DNA of 64,000 nucleotides from Bacillota bacterium (GCA_023412915.1 JAEZRE010000002.1:163268-227267), one strand, 5' to 3'; counted from the stretch's first letter, positions 16,692-25,022 are shown. The notes: generated by a model not told the origin, from the sequence alone. Program-made: numbers and translations.

Positions 16692-17200
16692 CCTCTAAAA
16701 CATCTATTTTTAGGCTGGACTATCTTCTTCTCAAAACAAACTGCCTCGGGTCTGCCAGCATATTTCCCATAGTTGGGAATACGATGATAACCTCTCTTTT
16801 CATAAAACGCCACTGCCCTTTTATTTACCAGCCGGGTTTCGAGCCGAAGAACACTGTAGCCCAGCTGCTTTGCCCGAGTCTCGAGATAACACAGCATTTC
16901 AGTACCGACGCCTGCCGCCTTGGTCCTGGCGTACATGCGCTTGACCTCCGCAGCATCTCCGTCAATAGGGCGAAAGGCCCCACAGCCAATCGCTTCACCA
17001 GTTTCGTCATATGCTATGGCAAACACGGAACGCGGAACGCAGACATCATCCGGGCTGAACGAATTTCTCCCGCTGCTGCCCGTTATAGCCTCCAGATCAC
17101 TTGATAATTCATCCATCAAACGTACTGCGTTATATGTATCGGGATGTTCTTCAATGATTTTTATAGCTGTATCCTCCGTTCTCCGCAGTTCAAATGCCAT
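16679..17200 (-). CDS. GNAT family N-acetyltransferase
   Basis: A 173-residue acetyltransferase. Strands and motifs run in GNAT order: VFAIAYDETGEAIGCGAFR, EVKRMYARTKAAGVGTEMLCYLE (acetyl-CoA motif A, in which the usual RGxGxG reads KAAGVG) and AVAFYEKRGYHRIPNYGKY. The C-terminal 20 residues overlap the start region of the MASE3 phosphatase gene. Substrate unknown. The gene starts ten bases after the stop side of the hexosaminidase gene region and has no clear functional link to it. Confidence 0.85.
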   Translation of the reverse strand: MAFELRRTEDTAIKIIEEHPDTYNAVRLMDELSSDLEAITGSSGRNSFSPDDVCVPRSVFAIAYDETGEAIGCGAFRPIDGDAAEVKRMYARTKAAGVGTEMLCYLETRAKQLGYSVLRLETRLVNKRAVAFYEKRGYHRIPNYGKYAGRPEAVCFEKKIVQPKNRCFRGCVF

Positions 17201-17210
17201 ATGACGCGCC

Positions 17211-19160
17211 TCAGCTTCTCAGCAGCCCACAGATACCCAGGATGACTTCCTTGATCCTGTAAAGCTCGCTCTCCCTGTTTCTTTCGCGCCAGACCCGCTT
17301 ATATTCCATGAGCCAGTATTCGAACCTGACAGCCAGCTCCTTCGGTTCCAGTATCAGTCCCGTGTCCTTCTGCCCGAGGAACTTTTTCTTGATGACCGGT
17401 AACAGAGCCTGGGACAATGCAAGTCCTTCCGCCGCTGCGAGGATTTCCTTCAAATCCTGTCTCCTTTCCGGGAAAATGCCGGGATTAAGGGCAGCCAGTT
17501 CATCCTGAAGCTCCCTGATCCTTGTGTAAGCCCTTGTGATACTATCCTCGCCACATTCGAGCATACGTTTAATGTAATGCTCACTATATCCATAGTCGTC
17601 CACGTCCAGGCCGACAGTCGAGTAATACCACAATGCCGTCGTTACCCAGTCGAGCTTGGTCTGCCGCGAAAGCTCCCTGACCAGCCCCACAAACCTGCCT
17701 GAAGCATCCCCATACTCAAGCTTCGATATATCTTCATCCGACGGGCCTTCCAGCTTGCCGGCATTCCACGAAATGCCCGCCCCGAAGATCGCTCCCGGAA
17801 TCGAACCGGCAAGGAGATTTATGTGCCCGAAATCTCCCCAATCCGTATTAAGAATGCCCTTCGCGTCATACTTCGAGGCATGTGCTACCATTGCGCGTAT
17901 ATTCTTCTCCGCACCGTCCATATCATTGACGAGCCTGTTCCAGCCTTGCACACCCGGGCAGGCATACTGGGCGAATCCGGCTTCGGCTATCGTTCTGACA
18001 TCGTCTTCATTCGCATCCGGAGTATAATTCCAGTTAAGCAGCGTGACTCCCTCCGGCAAGTCCTTTAAAACCTCGGGGTATCTGAGCAGAATATCTCCCC
18101 ACAGCATGACCGATTTGCCGCGTGACCTCACATGATTGACAATCTCTCTCACAAAGTAAAGGTAGAGCTTTCCCCTGCCCATGCTTTCAGCAAGAGGCTT
18201 GTTTCTGCCACGTCCGAGATCGAAGGTCTCATCGCAGCCTATGTTGAATTTACCGGAGGAAAAGAGCGGCAGGTACTCGTCGATCATATCCCGCACGAAC
18301 CGGAGACTTTGCGGGTTGCTCGCGTCAAGCGTATAATGGTGCATCCTTTCGATCCAGGTGAACGGCTTATCGGGGATCGTCTCATACTCATTGAGCCTGC
18401 CGAAGGATTTTGAAACGAGCGCATGGTAAAGGTGCCCAAATGTCGATATAGAAGGCACCAGTTCAATACCGCGCTTTTTGCAGTACTCATCCAGCACGAG
18501 TATGTCTTCAGCCGAAAGAGGATCCGAATCAGCCCATATTTCGCTGTGCGCCTTAAAGGCAAAGGAATGCTCTATATAAAGCTGCAGCTGGTTTAACTTA
18601 TAAAAGGCTAGCCTGTCGGCAAGCTCCGTAAGCGTTTCAAGCTTAGGCACCCGGCCCCTGGTTATATCATGGTAGAAACCCCTGAATTCGAAATCGGGAC
18701 CGTCTTCTATTTCAACGCACCGGAGCAGCGGTGCGCTTCCCCTGATGAGCTGCCTGAGCGTTTGTATACCATAATACAAACCGGTTGAGGAAAAGCCTGT
18801 GACCATGACAGTTTCATCAGTTACAAGCAGTCTATAGGAAGGCTTTGCTGGATCCCCGACGCCCTCCCCGGATTCCGTTTCCTTACCTTTGGTTTTACCT
18901 CGGGACTTGATCCCGCCGATGTCTGCCTTCTGCAATATGATCATCCCAACAGACTGCAATGCCAGCCTGTTTACATCGGCCTCACCCTTTGTGATCACAG
19001 GCAGGAAGCCTGTATTTCTCCCTATTTCCTTCCGCAGCTCCGCAGCCGCTTCATAGTCGGCATAATCACAGGATGTATCCAGCAGTATCGTTGTTGAGTG
19101 GTCGATACGGAAAACCCCGTTTTTTTCTGTTAACTTTTTAGGATATGGAATCAGTACCAT
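17211..19160 (-). CDS. Family GH20 beta-N-acetylhexosaminidase (cytoplasmic)
   Basis: The protein has 649 residues from the ATG at 19160 (GAGGTGG five bases upstream). Residues 1-150 are the GH20b-type N-terminal domain; the TIM barrel starts near residue 160 (FEFRGFYHDITRGRVPK). The catalytic pair is Asp310-Glu311 in FNIGCDETFD; GH20 enzymes use the substrate acetamido group with this pair to release GlcNAc or GalNAc. No signal peptide is present, so it acts on imported oligosaccharides. It lies downstream of the binding-protein and permease genes on the same strand, but has its own promoter candidate and a terminator in front. A basic, Lys/Gly/Glu-rich insertion (about residues 85-105) is unusual. 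Confidence 0.9.
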   Translation of the reverse strand: MVLIPYPKKLTEKNGVFRIDHSTTILLDTSCDYADYEAAAELRKEIGRNTGFLPVITKGEADVNRLALQSVGMIILQKADIGGIKSRGKTKGKETESGEGVGDPAKPSYRLLVTDETVMVTGFSSTGLYYGIQTLRQLIRGSAPLLRCVEIEDGPDFEFRGFYHDITRGRVPKLETLTELADRLAFYKLNQLQLYIEHSFAFKAHSEIWADSDPLSAEDILVLDEYCKKRGIELVPSISTFGHLYHALVSKSFGRLNEYETIPDKPFTWIERMHHYTLDASNPQSLRFVRDMIDEYLPLFSSGKFNIGCDETFDLGRGRNKPLAESMGRGKLYLYFVREIVNHVRSRGKSVMLWGDILLRYPEVLKDLPEGVTLLNWNYTPDANEDDVRTIAEAGFAQYACPGVQGWNRLVNDMDGAEKNIRAMVAHASKYDAKGILNTDWGDFGHINLLAGSIPGAIFGAGISWNAGKLEGPSDEDISKLEYGDASGRFVGLVRELSRQTKLDWVTTALWYYSTVGLDVDDYGYSEHYIKRMLECGEDSITRAYTRIRELQDELAALNPGIFPERRQDLKEILAAAEGLALSQALLPVIKKKFLGQKDTGLILEPKELAVRFEYWLMEYKRVWRERNRESELYRIKEVILGICGLLRS

Positions 19161-19198
19161 GACATCCACCTCTTCATAAAAACCGACTATATAAATCC

Positions 19199-19227
19199 AA
19201 TTTATCCGATAGTTCAGTGATCGTCAA
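19199..19227 (-). promoter_or_regulatory. Promoter candidate of the GH20 gene
   Basis: Minus strand TTGACG (19227-19222), 17-base spacer, TAAATT (19204-19199); start of transcription would be about 30 bases before the ATG. Confidence 0.5.
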
Positions 19228-19295
19228 GCTCTGATATCGATTTTCTCACCGTTCCGGTTCATTCTCTCCGGCCTTTTACGCAAGGTGTTTTCTCG

Positions 19296-19315
19296 GGGTA
19301 TTGTTCTCAATACCC
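19296..19315. promoter_or_regulatory. Perfect 8-bp inverted repeat upstream of the GH20 promoter
   Basis: GGGTATTG and CAATACCC are separated by TTCT. There is no T-run on either side, so an operator is as likely as a terminator. The rest of the 383-base gap (19161-19542) holds only the GH20 promoter and the terminator at 19468. Confidence 0.45.
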
Positions 19316-19467
19316 ATTGCCGTCCCCCCGAAAAAATTGGATTGTTACTCTACATATTATCGGTCGTTTTTTCTATTTATTAATAACTGGCGAATAGCTG
19401 ATGCGTATTTCTGCTTTCCCTGCATCAAACGCTCATGCGATTTTCCCGCCAGGGCTTTCCGCAAACT

Positions 19468-19492
19468 AAAAGGAGCCCATGACGGACTCCTT
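19468..19492 (-). terminator. Terminator of the importer operon
   Basis: AAAGGAG pairs with CTCCTTT (19486-19492) around an 11-base loop, and on the minus strand the stem ends in CTCCTTTTAGTTT. It lies about 50 bases after the binding-protein stop codon. Confidence 0.6.
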
Positions 19493-19542
19493 TCAATTAC
19501 GACTTATGATAATTCGCGCAGGATGCGATCTCTCGCAGTATA

Positions 19543-21054
19543 TTACTTAGCGGTGAGGAAAGCATTGAGCTGCTTGTTAAGTTCATTAATCACAGCGTCA
19601 ATTCCCCCTGCTTTGAGCTTCTTATTAAACTCAGGAAGCACTGTAGCCGGATCGGAAGCACCTGTGACCAACCCTGTGTTATACTGATCTGCCAGATTGT
19701 TAAGAGTAGCCATCTGGGTCTTAACAGGTTCAAAATCCGGTGCGTAGCCAAGGATCGGCAGACCTTCGGCTCTGTTAAACTTCGGGAACATCCTTGAATA
19801 TTTGTCGGCAGGATCGCTGTCCTTCAGAGGCAGTATGTTTACGTTGGCCATACCATAAACCCATGGTGAGAAACCATTGTTCGGCTTCATTACTATTCTG
19901 CCGTCGTCTTTCGTATAGTGTACGCCTTCAACACCGTAAGCAAGCAATGTACGCAGTTCCGGATCGGTATTGATAAGGTTAAGCAGCATTACTGCTCTGT
20001 CAGGATTCTTTGAAGTGACTGAAACCGCATTCATAGCGCCGCGGGCGGACGTAGTGGAGACAAAGCCAGCCTGAACCGGCTTAACAGTAAACTTATAGTT
20101 ATACTGATCGGTCAGCGAGTTTTCATCGCCGGGAACGTACGGGAAAATATCAAACGCCCACTGCCCGGATGCTCTGGTATTCTGCCAGGTTTCACTCATA
20201 ACTTGATTATTGGCAATCGCAGCGGGATTAATATATCCGGCTTTGTAATACTTGTGCATCGTCTCACAATAAGCCTTGAACTCAGGGCTTGCATTACGGT
20301 TGAAGAATGACTTGGCGGATTTTGAAGGATTAACCGGGTTAAATGCATATCCAACCAGCAGTTTGTTCTCCATTTGGTCTGTATTTGTTAACGCTCTCAT
20401 CCAAACTGTATAGTCGCAGTTGATCGGATAGAAATCCTTGCCTTCGCCATCCTTAATTTTCTTCAGCAAAGGCTCGAGGCCCTTCAGGTCTTTTATCTGA
20501 CTGGCGTCAATCTTGTACTTGTCGAGAATTCTCTTGTTGAAGAGCCAATTATACTGCTGAGCGATTTCCTTGTATGTCGGAATGGCATAAATGCCTTTAC
20601 CCTTCTTGCCGTCCGTCGTCGCAGCCTGTGCCAGAACTTGCGGCAGGGTCTTAAACAGGTTTGGAGCACAGCTCGCAAGCAGATTGTTCTTTGGGTCGTC
20701 AAGGCGTACAAAAGCGCCTTTCTTTGCAGTCGCCTGATACGTGTTGGCAGTCCAGCTGCAGGTGAAGTAGATGTCGATCGGAGCTCCGCCGTTGAGCGCC
20801 AGAGTCTGCTTCTGGTCATATGTGCCCCAGCCCTCCCACTTCATCTCGAGCTCGCAGTTAAGCTTCTTTTTGAGTAATGCATTTACCTTCGTCATGACCG
20901 CTTTGTCGTCTTTTACGTTACTTCCATGCATCATCCAGGTCAACTTAACGTGTTTTGACGTGCTTGGCTTCTTGACTGCGGTTATCGCATTTGCGGAAAT
21001 GCTAAGTGACAGCACCAACGTCATACAAATAACAATTGCCAGAATCTTTTTCAT
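19543..21054 (-). CDS. Extracellular sugar-binding protein of the chito-oligosaccharide ABC importer
   Basis: The protein has 503 residues from the ATG at 21054 (AAGGAG eight bases upstream). It belongs to the large family-1-like solute-binding proteins that work with LplB/LplC permeases (KLTWMMHGSNVKDD near residue 40, GGAPIDIYFTCSW, and a C-terminal NTGLVTGASDPATVLPEFNKKL). The signal peptide ends in SLSISANA with an Ala-x-Ala cleavage site and no lipobox Cys, which is odd for a Gram-positive binding protein: it would be released rather than lipid-anchored. It is the third gene after two permeases. The predicted ligand, chito-oligosaccharide, is inferred from GH20, chbP and mutase neighbours. 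Confidence 0.8.
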   Translation of the reverse strand: MKKILAIVICMTLVLSLSISANAITAVKKPSTSKHVKLTWMMHGSNVKDDKAVMTKVNALLKKKLNCELEMKWEGWGTYDQKQTLALNGGAPIDIYFTCSWTANTYQATAKKGAFVRLDDPKNNLLASCAPNLFKTLPQVLAQAATTDGKKGKGIYAIPTYKEIAQQYNWLFNKRILDKYKIDASQIKDLKGLEPLLKKIKDGEGKDFYPINCDYTVWMRALTNTDQMENKLLVGYAFNPVNPSKSAKSFFNRNASPEFKAYCETMHKYYKAGYINPAAIANNQVMSETWQNTRASGQWAFDIFPYVPGDENSLTDQYNYKFTVKPVQAGFVSTTSARGAMNAVSVTSKNPDRAVMLLNLINTDPELRTLLAYGVEGVHYTKDDGRIVMKPNNGFSPWVYGMANVNILPLKDSDPADKYSRMFPKFNRAEGLPILGYAPDFEPVKTQMATLNNLADQYNTGLVTGASDPATVLPEFNKKLKAGGIDAVINELNKQLNAFLTAK

Positions 21055-21207
21055 TGTCTTCACTCCTTAAATTATTTTTGTTTCGTCTTGCCGGTTTTGT
21101 ACTCCGGCAGAGACAATATTTATGCAAACGGCAACTTCAGGCATGATCAAATAATAACTTCCCAATTTTAATTATGCCTTGATGCCGGATACAACGGTGT
21201 TATACCA

Positions 21208-22134
21208 TCAACCCTTTACCGAACCGACCGTAAGGCCTGATACAACATAACGCTGGAAGAACGGATATGCGCACGCTATGGGTATAACTATCAATACGAC
21301 GACCGCCATTCGGAAGCTCTGCGTCGGCAGTTTCGTCATGTCTACGACCGACTCGAGACCTCTTCCGGAATTTGCCGCCAGGAATTCAATCTGGCTTTGT
21401 AGCTGCCAGAGCAGAAACTGAAGCGGATAAAACCTGTTGTCATCTATGTATAGCAGTGCGCTGAACCAGTCGTTCCAATATGCCAGAACTGTCAGAAGAG
21501 CAATGGTGGCAATACCCGGTTTCGATATGGGTATAACAACCTTCAGCAGCGTGTTGTATTCTCCGCTGCCATCAATGGTTGCGGCTTCAATGATCGAATC
21601 GGGTACGCTGGACTGAAAGAACGTGCGCATGATAATAAAGTTGAACGGGTTTACCAGCAGAGGAACGATAAGCGCCCAGTAATTGTTGCTCAGGCCCAGC
21701 ATTACTCTGCTTACCTGGTATGTTGGGGCGAGTCCGCCTGTAAACATCATGGTAAATACCGCGAATAACGTGAAGAATTTGCGGAATTTGAAGTCTCTGC
21801 GATATAGTGCGTATGAATATAAAATGCAGATTGCGATACTTGCGAGAGTACCCACAACCGAAATAAAAAAGCTGTTGAAGTAGGAAAGCCAGAGCTGTCT
21901 TCCCATATCGAAAACGTATCTGTAGCCATCAAGCGACCACGCTTGTGGAAAGAAGGAAAACCCTATACTTATTATGCTTTGCTTTGACGTAAATGAAATA
22001 ATAATGCAAAAGATAAACGGTATGATACACACCAGCGCAAAGGCCAAAAGAATAATCTGCAGTATTATTTCAGAGGGCAGGCTTATCGCACCTAAACGAG
22101 AATTATGTTTAATTTTTGTCATCGTAGCATTCAT
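21208..22134 (-). CDS. Carbohydrate ABC importer permease (LplC/MalG type)
   Basis: A 308-residue protein with six transmembrane segments. The cytoplasmic EAA loop that docks the ATPase is at IEAATIDGSGEYNTLLKVVIPISKPG. The C-terminal KGLTVGSVKG-like end (SGLTVGSVKG) is typical of this permease class. The start has GGAGG nine bases upstream and lies 13 bases after the partner permease stop. No ATPase gene is present in the operon; a shared MsmK-type ATPase elsewhere on the chromosome would be needed. Confidence 0.9.
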   Translation of the reverse strand: MNATMTKIKHNSRLGAISLPSEIILQIILLAFALVCIIPFIFCIIISFTSKQSIISIGFSFFPQAWSLDGYRYVFDMGRQLWLSYFNSFFISVVGTLASIAICILYSYALYRRDFKFRKFFTLFAVFTMMFTGGLAPTYQVSRVMLGLSNNYWALIVPLLVNPFNFIIMRTFFQSSVPDSIIEAATIDGSGEYNTLLKVVIPISKPGIATIALLTVLAYWNDWFSALLYIDDNRFYPLQFLLWQLQSQIEFLAANSGRGLESVVDMTKLPTQSFRMAVVVLIVIPIACAYPFFQRYVVSGLTVGSVKG

Positions 22135-22147
22135 CTGCGGTTCCTCC

Positions 22148-23140
22148 TTAAAACATCGCGCTGTCCGGGTCTACCTTACGGACAATCGTATTTGTAATCA
22201 ATACTAGGACAAATCCCACGGCGCTCTGGAATAAACCTGCGGCGGTGCTCATGCCAATATCGCCGGTACTGATAAGCGCCCGGTATACATAGGTATCAAC
22301 AACTTGCGTCACAGGAATCAACGCACCGGTATTCATAGGTACTGTATAGAAAAGTCCGAAATCGGAGTTGAATATTTTCCCTACATTAATGATCAATAGA
22401 ACAACAATCAGCGTAGTTAAATGAGGAAGTGTGACATGGCGTATTTGCTGCCATTTTGAAGCACCGTCAATCCTGGCGGCCTCATACAGGCTTGTGTCAA
22501 TACCGACAATGGCTGCCATATACAGTACAACAGTATAACCGACATTCTTCCACATGTGGGCAAATACAATGAGATACGGCCACGGCTTCATATCGTTGTA
22601 CCACCCGGTTTGAGTTATTGCCGCGTCCTTGAACAAATGCACAAGCAAGCCGTCATCAGGCGCCAGGAAAGCGTATAAAAAGTAGCTGGCTACTACCCAG
22701 CTCAAAAAGAACGGGAAGAACATCATCGTCTGATAGGTTTTCATCAGGCGTTTCGTTGTAAGCTCGCTCATCATAATCGCAAAGGCTACTGAAATGACGG
22801 TGCCCAATATGATGAACACTAAATTGTAGGCTATCGTATTGAAAAGCATACTCCAACAGTCCCTTGTAGCAAACAAAAATTCAAAGTTTTGCAATCCTAC
22901 CCAAGGACTGTGTATGATGTTATTAAGCAGCGTCGGGTTATCGTAATAAATCTCAAAGTTTTGAAAAGACATCACAATACCGAACATCGGTAAATATCGC
23001 AGCAGTAACAGCCAAATTGCACCGGGCAACACCATGGACAGCAATATAAAGGTTTTTTTATTCCTATGGAAGCCCATATGATTTAGTACTGTTACTTTTT
23101 CAGTGGCAACCCCGCTTGGATCCGTCATATTTTGAATCAT
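22148..23140 (-). CDS. Carbohydrate ABC importer permease (LplB/MalF type)
   Basis: A 330-residue permease with six main transmembrane segments after a 28-residue cytoplasmic N-terminus. Family landmarks are the early RYLPMFGIVMSFQNFEIY segment, the WVGLQNFEFLF loop and the EAA motif YEAARIDGASKWQQIRHVTLPHL. It is the first gene of the importer operon, preceded by a promoter and an operator-like site at 23276-23317, and faces the divergent phosphohexomutase gene. Confidence 0.9.
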   Translation of the reverse strand: MIQNMTDPSGVATEKVTVLNHMGFHRNKKTFILLSMVLPGAIWLLLLRYLPMFGIVMSFQNFEIYYDNPTLLNNIIHSPWVGLQNFEFLFATRDCWSMLFNTIAYNLVFIILGTVISVAFAIMMSELTTKRLMKTYQTMMFFPFFLSWVVASYFLYAFLAPDDGLLVHLFKDAAITQTGWYNDMKPWPYLIVFAHMWKNVGYTVVLYMAAIVGIDTSLYEAARIDGASKWQQIRHVTLPHLTTLIVVLLIINVGKIFNSDFGLFYTVPMNTGALIPVTQVVDTYVYRALISTGDIGMSTAAGLFQSAVGFVLVLITNTIVRKVDPDSAMF

Positions 23141-23275
23141 GTTAAACCTACCTTCTCAAGATGCAATTTGTTAGAAGCATAAATCTCCGGGTTTGTACTG
23201 CATTTTGATAATAATATGTAAACTGAGCACGGTATAAGTATATTCGGGATTTTGTGAGAAAAAAATGCCATTAAC

Positions 23276-23303
23276 TTGGTATTTCTTGTACTATATTGGT
23301 ATG
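23276..23303. promoter_or_regulatory. Second GntR/UTRA operator candidate, importer operon
   Basis: TTGGTAT (23276-23282) and TTGGTAT (23296-23302) are direct half-sites flanking CTTGTACTATA. On the minus strand the element reads ATACCA...TATA...CAAG...ATACCAA, the same order as the site at 6405-6433, but with 20 rather than 16 bases between half-sites. It covers the -10 element. Confidence 0.5.
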
Positions 23304-23317
23304 TTGCAAAATAGCAA
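23290..23317 (-). promoter_or_regulatory. Promoter of the importer operon
   Basis: Minus strand TTGCTA (23317-23312), 16-base spacer, TATAGT (23295-23290). The leader would be about 140 bases. Confidence 0.5.
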
Positions 23318-23334
23318 AATTTAATAACAATATT

Positions 23335-23357
23335 GAACAATATATGCCAAAGTAGAC
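23335..23357 (+). promoter_or_regulatory. 23-bp box shared with the chbP promoter
   Basis: It begins GAACAA and ends CCAAAGTAGAC, 19 of 23 positions identical to 7332-7354. It ends four bases before the -35 element of the mutase promoter. Confidence 0.55.
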
Positions 23358-23360
23358 CTG

Positions 23361-23389
23361 TTTCAAATCTCCTTCGCTGCTTTTATAAT
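23361..23389 (+). promoter_or_regulatory. Promoter of the phosphohexomutase gene
   Basis: TTTCAA (23361-23366), 17-base spacer, TATAAT (23384-23389), about 70 bases before the start codon. The whole 318-base divergent gap 23141-23458 is filled by this promoter, the shared box and the importer promoter/operator. Confidence 0.65.
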
Positions 23390-23458
23390 GAAAACAAAAA
23401 GCGGAACTGCGGATAACTGTAGAGATTTCCGAAATATGTAGCTTAAGGTGGTAGAAAT

Positions 23459-24877
23459 ATGATTAAATTTGGAACAGGCGGCTGGCGCGCGCTGATCGGC
23501 GAAGACTTTACAAAGGAAAACGTCTGTATCCTGGCCCAGGCCGTCGCCGATTTAATGAAGGAAAAGAAATGTACTGAAAAAGGGTTTGTAATAGGATATG
23601 ACAGGCGCTTCCTCTCTGACAAGGCGGCTGTTTGGATCGCCGAGGTCATGGCCGGCAACGGGATCAAGTCATATTTCATAGATAAGGTAGCTCCGACCCC
23701 GCTCGTTATGTTCACGGTCAAATACCTGTTGACGGAGTACGGCTGCGCGATCACGGCCAGCCATAATCCGGCCGATTACAACGGCGTCAAGGTCTTTACA
23801 CAGGGCGGCCGCGATGCTACAGAGGAAGTAACGGCTGAAATCGAAAAAAAGCTGGTCGGGATCGACTCCGGCAAAGTATCGCGCATGGATTACGAACAGG
23901 GCCACAAAACCGGCTTGATCGAGGAGATCGATCCTTTCAATGAATATATAGACACTATCCTCGGTATGATCGACGTCGAGGCTATCAAGGCAAGAAAGCT
24001 CAAGATCGTGCTTGATCCAATGTTCGGAGTCTCAAAGACCTGCCTGCAGACCATACTGATCACGGCAAGGTGTGAAATGGCCGTGATTAACGACAGGCAC
24101 GATACTCTGTTCGGAGGAAGGCTTCCTTCCCCTGGCACCCATACGTTGAACCATTTGAGGAACATCGTAGTTGAAAGGGGCTACGACATCGGCATCGGAA
24201 CGGACGGAGACGCCGACCGCCTCGGAATAATAGACGAAAAAGGCGATTTCATACACCCGAACAACATCCTCGCGCTGCTGTATTATTACCTGTTGAAATA
24301 CAAGGGCTGGAAGGGCGGCGTAGTAAGGAATCTCGCCACCACGCACCTTCTCGACAAGATAGCGCAGGACTTCGGAGAGGAGTGCTACGAGGTCCCGGTA
24401 GGGTTCAAGCATATCAGTTCTATGATGGATCGGAAGCAGGCGCTGATAGGCGGTGAGAGCAGCGGCGGTCTGACCATAAGAGGGCACATCAGCGGGAAAG
24501 ACGGTATCTTTGCCGCAAGCCTGCTGATCGAGCTGCTGAGCGTAACCGGAAAAAGCCTGTCCGAGCTGCTCGAGGAGATCAATCGGAAATACGGTTACTT
24601 CTATATGTCGGAGAACGACCTGCGATTCGACGCCGGGACCAAAGCGGCGCTGATGGATAAGCTCTTCGTGCGCAAGGAAGTGCCCGAGCTGGGCTATGAG
24701 ATAGACCATGTCGGCTATACGGACGGCATGAAGATTTATTTCAGGAACGGCGGCTGGATCGTCGTCAGATTTTCAGGGACCGAGCCGCTGCTGCGTATCT
24801 TCTCCGAGATGTCGGACGAATCGGACGCAATTGCCTTAAGCGAGAAGATGAAGCAGTTTTTGGGGCTGGTAAAGTAA
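23459..24877 (+). CDS. Phosphohexomutase, probably GlcNAc-1-phosphate to GlcNAc-6-phosphate
   Basis: A 472-residue alpha-D-phosphohexomutase with all four active-site loops: phosphoserine TASHNP (Ser101), metal loop DGDADR (249-254), sugar loop GGESSGG near 347, and phosphate loop RFSGTEPLLR near 440. The N-terminal FGTGGWRALIG is the form found in the mutase encoded next to chitobiose phosphorylase in Vibrio, as I recall it. The start has AAGGTGG about eight bases upstream. It is divergent from the importer operon and shares a 23-bp upstream box with chbP, so its likely substrate is the GlcNAc-1-phosphate made by ChbP. Phosphoglucomutase or phosphomannomutase activity cannot be excluded. Confidence 0.88.
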   Translation: MIKFGTGGWRALIGEDFTKENVCILAQAVADLMKEKKCTEKGFVIGYDRRFLSDKAAVWIAEVMAGNGIKSYFIDKVAPTPLVMFTVKYLLTEYGCAITASHNPADYNGVKVFTQGGRDATEEVTAEIEKKLVGIDSGKVSRMDYEQGHKTGLIEEIDPFNEYIDTILGMIDVEAIKARKLKIVLDPMFGVSKTCLQTILITARCEMAVINDRHDTLFGGRLPSPGTHTLNHLRNIVVERGYDIGIGTDGDADRLGIIDEKGDFIHPNNILALLYYYLLKYKGWKGGVVRNLATTHLLDKIAQDFGEECYEVPVGFKHISSMMDRKQALIGGESSGGLTIRGHISGKDGIFAASLLIELLSVTGKSLSELLEEINRKYGYFYMSENDLRFDAGTKAALMDKLFVRKEVPELGYEIDHVGYTDGMKIYFRNGGWIVVRFSGTEPLLRIFSEMSDESDAIALSEKMKQFLGLVK

Positions 24878-24893
24878 ACTGACCGAAACGTAG

Positions 24894-24922
24894 GCGAAAC
24901 GCAGGGATGGTTCTTTTGTTCC
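24894..24922 (+). repeat. REP-like dispersed repeat, copy 2
   Basis: A near-complete core beginning gcgaaacgcagggatggtt lies 17 bases after the mutase stop, in the same orientation as the gene. Confidence 0.75.
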
Positions 24923-24944
24923 ACTTTCCTGTGAATGTCTAAAG

Positions 24945-25022
24945 TACAGGGCGGGGCGGCGTGATTGCGCGGATGCGGTATGAAGGCTCCAAGCGATCAT
25001 AAAACTCCTGCCCTGTTTTTGT
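24945..25022 (+). terminator. Long-range inverted repeat with T-run after REP copy 2
   Basis: ACAGGGCGGG (about 24945-24954) pairs with CCTGCCCTGT (25008-25017), and TTTTT follows. The loop is long (about 53 bases), so it is either a terminator for the mutase gene or the remains of a REP hairpin. Confidence 0.45.
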
